A stretch of DNA of 9,739 bases from a bacterium (lineage in GTDB: Bacteria; Oederibacteriota; Muellerivitia; Muellerivitales; Muellerivitaceae), in assembly GCA_025980505.1 (NCBI GenBank), contig JAICXI010000035.1, forward strand, positions 1 to 9,739. Direction: 5' to 3'. This document shows positions 1 to 6,463 of this stretch, piece by piece (within the stretch, counting starts at the first letter, position 1; each line of letters starts with the position of its first letter). The position numbers and the translations under genes are program-made. The notes beneath the pieces were generated by a model. The model did no database searches. It was given only the letters and a program-made list of their open reading frames with translations, and was not told where the DNA came from.

Positions 1-846
1 CTCATTGAAAAGGGGAACGTGGAGCCCCAATTTCCCGTCAAGAACCTGAAGGCCGGACTGCTGGTGATGGAAGGCCAGTCCTTCCAGGTGACCGTGCCGC
101 CCACCCGGAAAAGCGAAATGCCGGCCCAACCCCTGCCCCTGGATATTGTGTTCGAGGACGGCCACATGCTGGTGCTCAACAAGGCGGCGGGGTTGGTGGT
201 GCATCCGGGCGCGGGCAACCCGGACCAGACCCTCTTGAACGCCTTGATCGCGCATTGCCCCGACCTCGAGGGCGTGGGCGGAGTCCAGCGGCCGGGGCTG
301 GTGCACCGCCTGGACAAGGACACCTCCGGGCTGTTGGTGGTGGCCAAGACCGATAAGGCTTACCGGAGCCTGGTGCGGCAATTGCGGGGACGCAAGTTGG
401 GCAGGGAATACCTGGGGATCGTGAAGGGAACCGTGGAGGGGCGCGGCACGGTGGACGCGCCCATCGGCCGGCATGTGACCGCCCGCAAGAAAATGGCGGT
501 CAGGGCCGAGGGCGGGAAGCCAGCCGTGACGCATTTCAGGGCCCTGGAGTCCAACGAGAAGGCTTCCTTCCTCCTGCTGAAACTGGAAACGGGCCGGACC
601 CACCAGATCCGCGTCCATATGGCCTACATCCACCACCCCATTTGGGGGGACGGGGTTTACGGGGGAGGCGGGGAAGGCGCGGCCCGGCAGATGCTGCACG
701 CCTTCCGGATTTCGTTCCAGCATCCCGAGACCGGGAAGGTCGAGGCTTTCGCAGCCCCCCCGCCCCAGGATTTTGTGGACTGCCTTTCCTCGCTTCAAAT
801 CCCGCCGCCGGCGTGGAGTGGGGTGGTTTGGGAGAAACCCCAGTGA
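1..846 (+). CDS. rluD: RluD-like 23S rRNA pseudouridine synthase (5'-truncated by window edge)
   Basis: The frame is open from base 1. The first residues (LIEKGNVEPQ, then NLKAGLLVMEGQSFQV) look like the second half of an S4 RNA-binding domain, so the true start lies upstream. A GTG at 19 falls inside this domain and is not a credible start. The catalytic domain follows: IVFEDGHMLVLNKAAG, the RluD-type VVHPGAGNPD stretch, then HRLDKDTSGLLVVAK, whose first Asp (codon 313-315) is the expected catalytic nucleophile. GRTHQIRVHMA comes next, and GDGVYGG and PPPQDF near the C-terminus also match RluD. Known members isomerise uridines in helix 69 of 23S rRNA in the cytoplasm. The close match to RluD rather than RluC/RluA in VVHPGAGN is the reason for the symbol; which uridines are modified here is inference. 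The gene ends in a GTGA overlap with the next gene, suggesting translational coupling. Confidence 0.93.
   Translation, partial: LIEKGNVEPQFPVKNLKAGLLVMEGQSFQVTVPPTRKSEMPAQPLPLDIVFEDGHMLVLNKAAGLVVHPGAGNPDQTLLNALIAHCPDLEGVGGVQRPGLVHRLDKDTSGLLVVAKTDKAYRSLVRQLRGRKLGREYLGIVKGTVEGRGTVDAPIGRHVTARKKMAVRAEGGKPAVTHFRALESNEKASFLLLKLETGRTHQIRVHMAYIHHPIWGDGVYGGGGEGAARQMLHAFRISFQHPETGKVEAFAAPPPQDFVDCLSSLQIPPPAWSGVVWEKPQ
831..834 (+). promoter_or_regulatory. Ribosome binding site deciding the GTG start at 843
   Basis: GGAG lies 8 nt upstream of GTG 843, inside the last codons of the pseudouridine synthase. Together with the GTGA stop/start overlap it supports 843 rather than the upstream in-frame ATG at 642. 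Confidence 0.6.
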
Positions 847-1985
847 CCCGGAAGGGGGGCCTGGACCAGGGCTTGAAGCAGGTTTTCCAGGCCGCCTTGC
901 TTTTCAAAATCGGCGTCTTTTCAACCATCCTCCTGGGTTTTTTCTTCCCCTTCCAGTCCGCCAACTTTGAGGCCAATTTCCACTTCCCGCCGGGGGCCGG
1001 CCCGGATTGGTCCACGCACTTCAAGACCTGGGACGCCCAACACTACCTTTTCCTCGCCGAAGAGGGCTATCATCCGGCACAACAAAGCGACGCTTTTTAT
1101 CCGCTCCTTCCTTTTTTGATTCGCGGATTCCGTTTTTTGTTTTTCCAAAGCGGCCTGCTGACGGGGTTGTTTCTCTCCAACTTCCTTTCGTTCGCCGCCC
1201 TGGCCTACCTTTACGGGCTGGTCAAGGGAAAGCATGGGGAGAAGACGGCCCTGCTCACCTGCCTCTTTCTCATGGCTTTTCCAACGGCTTTTTACATGGA
1301 CCTGGTTTATGCCGAATCCCTCTTCCTGGCGCTGGCCCTCGGCCTTTTTTATTACCTGGATCAAAGGAAGCTCCCGGCCGCCGCCGTTTGCGCCTTTCTC
1401 CTGCCGCTCACCAGGCCCACGGGACTGCTGGTGTGGATAGCCGCCCTGGCCTTCCTTTATTTCAACCGGAAGCCGGAAAAGGGCGCTCCTGTCCGGGAGG
1501 CGCTGGCCTTGTCCCTGGCTTTCGCGTCCGGCTTGGGGCTGGGATTGGCGGGGATGGCGTTTTTCACCGGGGATGCCCTGGCGGAATTCCACGCGCAACG
1601 GTTTTTCATGTCGGGTTACGGCGTGGGCCAATTGCTCCATCCCCTGGACTGGTTCCGGGCGAACTTTATCCAGGTCCGGTATTCCTGGATGGGATTTGGG
1701 ACGGGTTTGTTGGACAGGGCGTTCTTCGTCCTGTCCCTGGCGGGTTTGGCGCTGGGTTACCGGCTGTTGGAGAGGCCTTATTTCATCTACGCGGTGGTTT
1801 TGTGCCTCGTCCCGGCGCTTTCGGGCGATTTGGCCTCTTACTGCCGTTACACGGTGGCCTTGTTTCCGTTGTTCATCGTGCCGGCCTTAAGGTTCCAGCG
1901 CCATGCCCGCGCCATCCTGGCGATCAGCCTTCCGGTCCAAGGGGCCCTGGTTCTGGCCCACTCCTTGAATTATTGGGTGGGGTAA
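843..1985 (+). CDS. PIG-V/GT76-like polytopic membrane glycosyltransferase
   Basis: This 380-residue protein is highly hydrophobic, with about nine to eleven predicted membrane spans. After a first span (about residues 17-37) a probable external loop carries TWDAQHYLFLAEEGY (W63, D64, H67), then FYPLLP (85-90). This is the signature arrangement of the PIG-V (Mannosyl_trans2, GT76) family, where the loop Asp is the expected catalytic residue of a GT-C enzyme using a lipid-linked sugar donor. Further family-like blocks are FPTAFYMDLVYAESLFLAL and the TRPTG motif, with a late CRYTVALFPLF segment. Eukaryotic PIG-V adds the second mannose to GPI anchors; bacteria lack GPI, so the acceptor here is unknown and a prenyl-phosphate-sugar donor is inference. 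The start is GTG 843, overlapping the upstream TGA, with GGAG 8 nt before it. An ATG at 642 would add 67 Arg/Gly-rich residues read from the out-of-frame pseudouridine synthase gene and was discarded. Confidence 0.8.
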   Translation: MTRKGGLDQGLKQVFQAALLFKIGVFSTILLGFFFPFQSANFEANFHFPPGAGPDWSTHFKTWDAQHYLFLAEEGYHPAQQSDAFYPLLPFLIRGFRFLFFQSGLLTGLFLSNFLSFAALAYLYGLVKGKHGEKTALLTCLFLMAFPTAFYMDLVYAESLFLALALGLFYYLDQRKLPAAAVCAFLLPLTRPTGLLVWIAALAFLYFNRKPEKGAPVREALALSLAFASGLGLGLAGMAFFTGDALAEFHAQRFFMSGYGVGQLLHPLDWFRANFIQVRYSWMGFGTGLLDRAFFVLSLAGLALGYRLLERPYFIYAVVLCLVPALSGDLASYCRYTVALFPLFIVPALRFQRHARAILAISLPVQGALVLAHSLNYWVG

Positions 1986-1989
1986 AGCC

Positions 1990-3063
1990 TTACGGGGCGG
2001 AAGTCGGGACGGTTTTGGAGGACTTGGCGGCCTGGGCCGCGGCGGTTTCCCGCCATAACCGGGCCAGCCCGTGCCAGAGGCTTTTCCTCAAGGTCAGGCG
2101 GTAAACCGAGTTTTCCGGGAGGGCCTCCATCAAGCGCCCATGGGCCTTGCCCAGGTGGTGGTAGGGCATGCCGGGGAAAAGATGGTGGACGGCATGGTAC
2201 CGCAGGCCCACCGGGGCCCAAAGGCCCGTGGTGATGGGATTGCCCGGCACGGTCACCGAGTCCAGGAACTGCTCGGAAAATTCAAGCACGTGGTGCGCGG
2301 GGTTGCGGTAGCAATGGGTGGCGCCGATGGTGCGCAGTCCGTTGGTCAGGAGGATCAGCGTGGCGACCAGGTACCAAAGAACCAGGGCCTTCCAGGGCAA
2401 GATCCCTTTCCATAAAAGAAAAGCGAAAGAGGCGGCGTAAAGAAAGGCCGCGAATTCCTGCAGCCGCCACCAGTTTCCGTCCCTCTCCTGGGGCGCGGGC
2501 CTTTTCCACTCGGGGTCGATGGACAAGGAGGACAGGTACTCCCAAAGCATTTTCCGCAGGGGCGGGATGAAATAAGAAAGGGGGGCCAAAAGGAAGCGCG
2601 CCGTGAAAACAAGGGGCACCACCAGCATGGTCAGGAAGAACAAGACGATCCTCGCGCGGCCGGCCAGGACAAAGGGAAGGTATTCCCCGTCGTCCTTGGT
2701 GCCGTACATTTTTTGCTTGTGGTGGTCGATGTGGACCCCCATGTAAGTGAAGGAGGGGACCATGAAAGGGAGGCCGCAAAGGAGGTTCCAAACGATGCGG
2801 AAAACCAGGAACGAATCCTTTTTCAAATGGGTCAGCTCGTGGATGAAGATGACCGCCCGATAGAGGCAGGCCACCGAGACCGCCAGGCAAAGGATCTGGC
2901 GGGAGGAAAAATCAGGGGATCGAACGGCCAGGACGAAGGCCGTCCAGCCCAAAAGGGCGTTGAACAAGAGGTCGGCCCAGTAAACGAAGGGGTTGGGCTC
3001 GAAAAGATCCTCGACGATTTTTTTGGCTTCCACCATGGGGAAAAAGGATTTTTCGTTTGTCAT
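1990..3063 (-). CDS. Membrane fatty acid desaturase, three histidine boxes
   Basis: This 357-residue protein has all three histidine clusters of the membrane di-iron desaturase/hydroxylase superfamily (PF00487). They are HELTH (H75, H79), HIDHH (H111, H114, H115) and HAVHH (about 290-294), the last followed by LFPGMPYHHL. Spacing between boxes and the surrounding hydrophobic stretches (about 32-48, 57-74, 86-106, 140-165, 215-245) fit a four-span inner-membrane enzyme. Family members use two irons, O2 and an electron donor to introduce a double bond into an acyl chain; substrate and regiospecificity cannot be read here. ATG 3063 is chosen because the family-like protein begins there and GAAGG lies 5 nt upstream. 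The frame runs on to 3639, but that extension is low-complexity and overlaps the transporter gene. The last 17 residues form an Ala/Lys/Ser tail without family character. No electron-donor gene lies adjacent. The stop is 4 bp from that of the converging glycosyltransferase gene. Confidence 0.9.
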   Translation of the reverse strand: MTNEKSFFPMVEAKKIVEDLFEPNPFVYWADLLFNALLGWTAFVLAVRSPDFSSRQILCLAVSVACLYRAVIFIHELTHLKKDSFLVFRIVWNLLCGLPFMVPSFTYMGVHIDHHKQKMYGTKDDGEYLPFVLAGRARIVLFFLTMLVVPLVFTARFLLAPLSYFIPPLRKMLWEYLSSLSIDPEWKRPAPQERDGNWWRLQEFAAFLYAASFAFLLWKGILPWKALVLWYLVATLILLTNGLRTIGATHCYRNPAHHVLEFSEQFLDSVTVPGNPITTGLWAPVGLRYHAVHHLFPGMPYHHLGKAHGRLMEALPENSVYRLTLRKSLWHGLARLWRETAAAQAAKSSKTVPTSAP

Positions 3064-3068
3064 AGGGG

Positions 3069-3073
3069 CCTTC
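3069..3073 (-). promoter_or_regulatory. Ribosome binding site of the desaturase gene
   Basis: On the - strand GAAGG sits 5 nt before ATG 3063. It is modest in strength but supports this start over the long upstream frame extension. Confidence 0.45.
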
Positions 3074-3100
3074 GCTTGAAAGTTTCGAGTTGGAGGCGCC

Positions 3101-3143
3101 GGGTTCCCTGTTTCGGAAGCTTTTGAACCCCGGATTCCGAAAC
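3101..3143 (-). promoter_or_regulatory. Interlocked inverted repeats upstream of the desaturase (possible pseudoknot or operator)
   Basis: The 131-nt gap 3064-3194 holds two perfect inverted repeats. GTTTCGGAA (3110-3118) pairs with TTCCGAAAC (3135-3143), nine base pairs across a 16-nt spacer. GGGTTC (3101-3106) pairs with GAACCC (3125-3130), and two more G-C pairs can form past a one-base bulge. One arm of each repeat lies in the loop of the other, so the order is 5'-S1-S2-S1'-S2', an H-type pseudoknot topology or two mutually exclusive hairpins. The block is 38-80 nt upstream of the desaturase ATG, so it may lie in its leader RNA; the nine-base dyad could equally be a regulator binding site. 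No U-tract follows, so it is not a standard terminator. I see no convincing promoter in the rest of the gap. Confidence 0.4.
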
Positions 3144-3194
3144 GCCGCTTAAAGAAGAAGAACCCAAAACCGAAAACCCACTCGGGGGTGGAGT

Positions 3195-4493
3195 TTAGCG
3201 GAATTCGGGCTTGTTTGGAAGTGGGACGGCCGGTTCCTCTTTCAACGAAAGGGCCAAGGAAGCGGCCAGGAAAAGGGTTAAAGCCAGGACCAGCATGCCG
3301 TTTTCGAAATGATGGGTGGTTTCCTTGACGAAGCCCACCAAGGTGGGCCCGACGAACCCGCCGATATTTCCAACGGAGTTGATCAAGGCGATACCGCCGG
3401 CCGCGGCCGTGCCGCTGAGGAAGTCCGTGGGGAAACCCCAGAAGGGCCCCAAGGTGCTCCAAATGCCGGTGGCCGTCACGCAAAGGGCCAGAAAGGCCAG
3501 GGTGGGATGGTGGGCCTGGCAAAGGGTTCCCGCCAGGAGGCTTAAACCGGCCGCCGTCGAGCTGAGGGCCACATGCCATCGTTTCTCGCCCCTTCGGTCG
3601 GAATGGCGGGCCACCGCCACCATGCCCACCGAAGCGCACAGCCAGGGTACGGCCGAAAGGATGGAGACCTTCACGTTATCCAGCCCCGAGAAATTTTTCA
3701 CGATTTGCGGCAGCCAGAAGGAAACGCCATAAAAGCCGACCACGATGGAAAAGTAAAGAAGGCAAAGGCGCAGGACCCTGGGGTTGCCGAGGGCTTCCGC
3801 CAGGGTGAAAGGGTGGCGCCGCTGTTTGGCCGAGTTTTCGGCCCTTATTTCCCCCGCCAACCACCTCCGTTCCGCCGGCCGGAGCCAGCGGGCTTCCCCG
3901 GGGCTGTCGGTTAAGTAAAATAAAGTCACGAAACCCAGGACGACCGTCGGGATACCCTCCGCCAGGAAAAGCCATTGCCAACCCTTCAAGCCGGCCGGGC
4001 CGCCCATTTTCAGGAAAAGGGCCGAGAGGCCCCCCCCGAAGGCGCCCGCCAAGGCAGTGGACGTGAGGAAAAGCGCGAAGGCCCGGGAACGCTCCCGCGC
4101 GGGAATCCAGCGGCTGATGTAATAAATGATGCCCGGGAAAAAACCGGCTTCCGCCGTCCCCAAAAGGAAGCGCAGAAGGTAAAAACTAAAGGGGCTCTTC
4201 ACGAATATCATGGCGGAGGAAACCAACCCCCAGGTGACCATGATGCGGGCGATCCACCGGCGGGCGCCGACCCGGTCCAGCACCAGGTTGCTGGGGACCT
4301 CGAAAAGGACGTAACCCAAGAAGAAAATGCCGACTCCCAGGCCGTAAACCGCGTCGCTGAACCCCAGGTCTTCCTTCATCTGCAGGGCGGCGAAGGCCAC
4401 GTTGAAGCGGTCCAGGTAATTGAGGATGTAGCAGGCGAACAAGTAAGGGACGATCCGGCGGGTGACTTTGGACAGCACGGCTTGCGGGTCCAT
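3195..4493 (-). CDS. MFS transporter, anion:cation symporter (ACS) family
   Basis: This 432-residue protein has about twelve membrane segments and is a near-textbook ACS-type MFS permease. In TM1 it has NYLDRFNVAFAALQM (D28, R29, N31). GIFFLGYVLFEVPSN follows in TM2 (EVPSN 65-69), and DRVGARRW (73-80) stands as the TM2-TM3 loop motif. Next come RFLLGTAEAGFFPGIIYYISRW in TM4-5 and GWQWLFLAEGIP before TM6. A charged central loop with DSPGEARWL and ERRWL separates the two halves. Characterised relatives import organic anions such as tartrate, glucarate, phthalate or 4-hydroxyphenylacetate with protons; the substrate here cannot be deduced. ATG 4493 is preferred because GAAAGG lies 7 nt upstream and the protein then has the usual short N-terminus; a TTG at 4547 would add 18 residues without family similarity. 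It lies 74 nt after the second TPR membrane protein and 131 nt before the desaturase, so operon membership is uncertain. No catabolic enzyme genes are nearby. Confidence 0.92.
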   Translation of the reverse strand: MDPQAVLSKVTRRIVPYLFACYILNYLDRFNVAFAALQMKEDLGFSDAVYGLGVGIFFLGYVLFEVPSNLVLDRVGARRWIARIMVTWGLVSSAMIFVKSPFSFYLLRFLLGTAEAGFFPGIIYYISRWIPARERSRAFALFLTSTALAGAFGGGLSALFLKMGGPAGLKGWQWLFLAEGIPTVVLGFVTLFYLTDSPGEARWLRPAERRWLAGEIRAENSAKQRRHPFTLAEALGNPRVLRLCLLYFSIVVGFYGVSFWLPQIVKNFSGLDNVKVSILSAVPWLCASVGMVAVARHSDRRGEKRWHVALSSTAAGLSLLAGTLCQAHHPTLAFLALCVTATGIWSTLGPFWGFPTDFLSGTAAAGGIALINSVGNIGGFVGPTLVGFVKETTHHFENGMLVLALTLFLAASLALSLKEEPAVPLPNKPEFR

Positions 4494-4500
4494 CGGGCGG

Positions 4501-4506
4501 CCTTTC
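4501..4506 (-). promoter_or_regulatory. Ribosome binding site deciding the MFS start at 4493
   Basis: On the - strand GAAAGG lies 7 nt before ATG 4493. The alternative TTG at 4547 has no comparable site, so the shorter protein is favoured. Confidence 0.5.
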
Positions 4507-4550
4507 GCTGAAGATGATGGGAAATAGCCCCTCTGCTGAAAATTCAAACC

Positions 4551-4565
4551 GGCCGCAAAACGGCC
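4551..4565 (-). terminator. Short GC hairpin after the second TPR membrane protein gene (weak terminator candidate)
   Basis: GGCCG (4551-4555) and CGGCC (4561-4565) form a five-pair stem with a 5-nt loop, just past the TAG at 4568. In the - direction it is followed by GG and then the T-rich TTTGAATTTT. The stem is short and the T-tract interrupted, so it may only attenuate read-through into the transporter gene. Confidence 0.25.
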
Positions 4566-4567
4566 CT

Positions 4568-6463
4568 CTAATAGTTCCGGAGGCCCTCCAGCATCCGCGT
4601 GGTTTCAGGGTTGCCGGGGTCCAAGGCGAAGGCCTTTTGAAGGCATAGCTTTCCCAGCTTATAGCGGCCCAGGTGCAGGTTGGCCACTCCCAAGTTGTAG
4701 AAAATCTCCGCGTAACCCCCGCCCGCGCGGCGCAGGCACTCGGCGAAGAGGTGGTCGGCCGTTCCGTAGTCCCCGTAATGAAGGGCGAAAAGCCCCTCGC
4801 TCATCAAACCCATGGGGTAATCCGGGGGACGGACGAAACCGGAAAACCAGGCCCCCCAGCGGGAGGGGCGGGTTTCCCGGACCAAGTTGATCTCATCCGC
4901 CGGGTCCGGCGCCGGGCCGTCCGGGCCCAAGAGGCTGGAAAAGGCGAAGGCCGGCACCCGGGGGGCGTAGTCCTTGCGGGCATAGAGGGCCGTGGCCCCG
5001 TCGGCGTAAATAAGCCTCCAGTCGGACATGAATTTCAGCTGGACGGCCCAGGGCACGGCGTCGTTGTAGGGCAGGGCGATGAGTTGGGGTTGGTAATGCA
5101 GGACCAGCCCTTCCAAGCCGCCGGCCCTGAAGCTTTGCCGGTATTCCCCGTACAGCCCCGGGCTTATCACCTGCTGGCGGCCGTCGATGAAAACGGGATG
5201 GGCCCATTGCCAGATCAGCCAGTCGCCCATGCCGATGTAGTTGAGCATCCGGCCGTCCAAATGGTTTTGGTTCAGGAAGTCCACGGCTTTAACCGGCACC
5301 CGCAGTTCCTCCAGGCCCAGGCCCACGCGGGCCTGCCTCCGGTCCGAAACGTAATAAGCGCCAGTGGCCACCCGCAGGCACAACAACAGGAGCGCCAAGG
5401 CCGCGAAAAGGGACGCTTTCCCCGAGCGGGAAAGGAAAAGATCCGCGCTTTTCAGACGGGGGCCGGAAGAAGCCCAATCCTTCCAGCCTTCCGCCCAAAA
5501 GGGGACCGCCACCAGGAGGAAAAGGGGGATGTTCCGGTAAGCCATGCAGGAAAGCCCGAAAAAGGAAAGGGCCAGGATCCATTCGTGGATTTTCCTTTGG
5601 CGCCAAGTGGTTGCGAAGACCCAGGCCAGGGACAAGCTGAAGGCGAAGTAAAGAAACAACGGGAGGTTCCAGTCGACCTTGAGGTTTTGGTTCGCCAGGA
5701 AGCGCAGGGGCGGCACCAGGTCCGAATTGGCGCTGTACTGGAATTGGGAAAAATAAAGGAACGGCAGGCCCCAAAGCTTCAAGCCGTAGGGGTTGAGGAG
5801 GCTTGCGGCCACGGAAAGGCCGCAGAAGGCCAGGAGCTGTTTGTCCGCCTTCCGCTGGTGGACCCAGGAAACCAGGCCATAGGCCCCCATCATTCCCCAT
5901 CCCAGGATGAACAGGCCTTCGGTGTTGGCCCAAACCCATTGAAGAAGGGGAAGGGCCCAAAGGGGGCTTTTTTTACGCCGCAGGCGCAGTTCCAGCACCC
6001 ACAAGGTGAGGCTCAAGAGGACCCACGAAGCGATTTCCGACCGCAGGAAAAACCGGCGTTCCAAGGCAAGGGCGGACGCAACGCCCAGCAGGCAAGCCAG
6101 CCAGGGCGGAGTGGACGCCAGTCCCAGCCGAAGGCCCAAAAGCAAAAAGACGGATAAGACCGCCAAGGTGGCGGCGAGGGAGAGGCCCTTATAACCGGCG
6201 CAACGGTACAAAAGATAAAGTCCCGTTTGATAAAGGACCTTGCCGTCCAAGTAATCGTTTTGGCCGCAGGTATAGGTGAAGGCGTCCTTTTGGGGGAAAG
6301 AGCGGTGTTCCAGGATCCATTGCCCCGTCTTGAGGTCGGTTCCCAGGTCGTAATTGCCGATGGGGGTGGTGGCAAGCAACGCCACCAGGAGGAGGCCGAG
6401 GGCCAAGGGAAAGGCCCAGGGGCCGGGTTTGCCCGGGAGGACGGAAGGCGTGGTTTCGCTCAT
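4568..6463 (-). CDS. GT-C-like polytopic membrane protein with C-terminal TPRs, paralog 2
   Basis: This 631-residue protein has a first span at about 17-33, a probable periplasmic loop starting IGNYDLGTDLKTGQW (D39, D43), and FPQKDAFTYT. It then has roughly ten spans with ERRFFLRSEIASW, WANTEGLFILGW, SLLNPYG and YRNIPLF. A soluble part follows with DFLNQNHLDGRMLNYIGMGD, FIDGRQQV, YGEYRQSF and ALYARKDYAP, then two TPR-like helical repeats ending AFALDPGNP. The N-terminal layout resembles bacterial GT-C-fold membrane proteins whose first loop reads D-x-W-x-H-L-x-x-G and whose later domain has V-F-I-D-G-R; glycosyltransferase activity is inference. It is clearly a paralog of the upstream gene, sharing these blocks in the same order, but the motif position occupied there by His is Asp43 here. 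ATG 6463 is chosen because it overlaps the upstream TGA as ATGA. No clear Shine-Dalgarno is seen, consistent with translational coupling. A frame extension to 6538 is read from the neighbour and was rejected. Confidence 0.85.
   Translation of the reverse strand: MSETTPSVLPGKPGPWAFPLALGLLLVALLATTPIGNYDLGTDLKTGQWILEHRSFPQKDAFTYTCGQNDYLDGKVLYQTGLYLLYRCAGYKGLSLAATLAVLSVFLLLGLRLGLASTPPWLACLLGVASALALERRFFLRSEIASWVLLSLTLWVLELRLRRKKSPLWALPLLQWVWANTEGLFILGWGMMGAYGLVSWVHQRKADKQLLAFCGLSVAASLLNPYGLKLWGLPFLYFSQFQYSANSDLVPPLRFLANQNLKVDWNLPLFLYFAFSLSLAWVFATTWRQRKIHEWILALSFFGLSCMAYRNIPLFLLVAVPFWAEGWKDWASSGPRLKSADLFLSRSGKASLFAALALLLLCLRVATGAYYVSDRRQARVGLGLEELRVPVKAVDFLNQNHLDGRMLNYIGMGDWLIWQWAHPVFIDGRQQVISPGLYGEYRQSFRAGGLEGLVLHYQPQLIALPYNDAVPWAVQLKFMSDWRLIYADGATALYARKDYAPRVPAFAFSSLLGPDGPAPDPADEINLVRETRPSRWGAWFSGFVRPPDYPMGLMSEGLFALHYGDYGTADHLFAECLRRAGGGYAEIFYNLGVANLHLGRYKLGKLCLQKAFALDPGNPETTRMLEGLRNY

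Noticed and set aside
642..842. ATG 642 as the start of the PIG-V-like gene
   Set aside because: The added 67 residues are Arg/Gly/Pro-rich and read out of frame through the pseudouridine synthase gene. GTG 843 has a ribosome binding site and a stop/start overlap.
1957..1981. CCCAC/GTGGG inverted repeat near the end of the PIG-V-like gene as a terminator
   Set aside because: It has only five pairs, a 15-nt loop, lies inside coding sequence and is not followed by a T-tract in either direction.
1007..2104. 365-codon + strand frame overlapping the PIG-V-like gene
   Set aside because: It runs in a different frame of the same strand, is Gly/Pro/Arg-rich, has no domain and crosses the convergent junction. 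It is a shadow.
3180..3194. CCAC/GTGG stem just after the MFS stop as a terminator
   Set aside because: The stem has only four pairs and the following T-runs are broken by G-tracts. It is too weak to call.
3064..3639. Upstream extension of the desaturase frame to 3639
   Set aside because: It overlaps the MFS gene on the same strand in another frame, is Gly/Pro/Arg-rich, and skips the well-placed start at 3063.
4673..6157. 494-codon + strand open frame opposite paralog 2
   Set aside because: It has low-complexity Gly/Pro/Gln-rich composition and no recognisable domain, and it lies antisense to a gene with clear paralogy. It is a GC-rich shadow frame.
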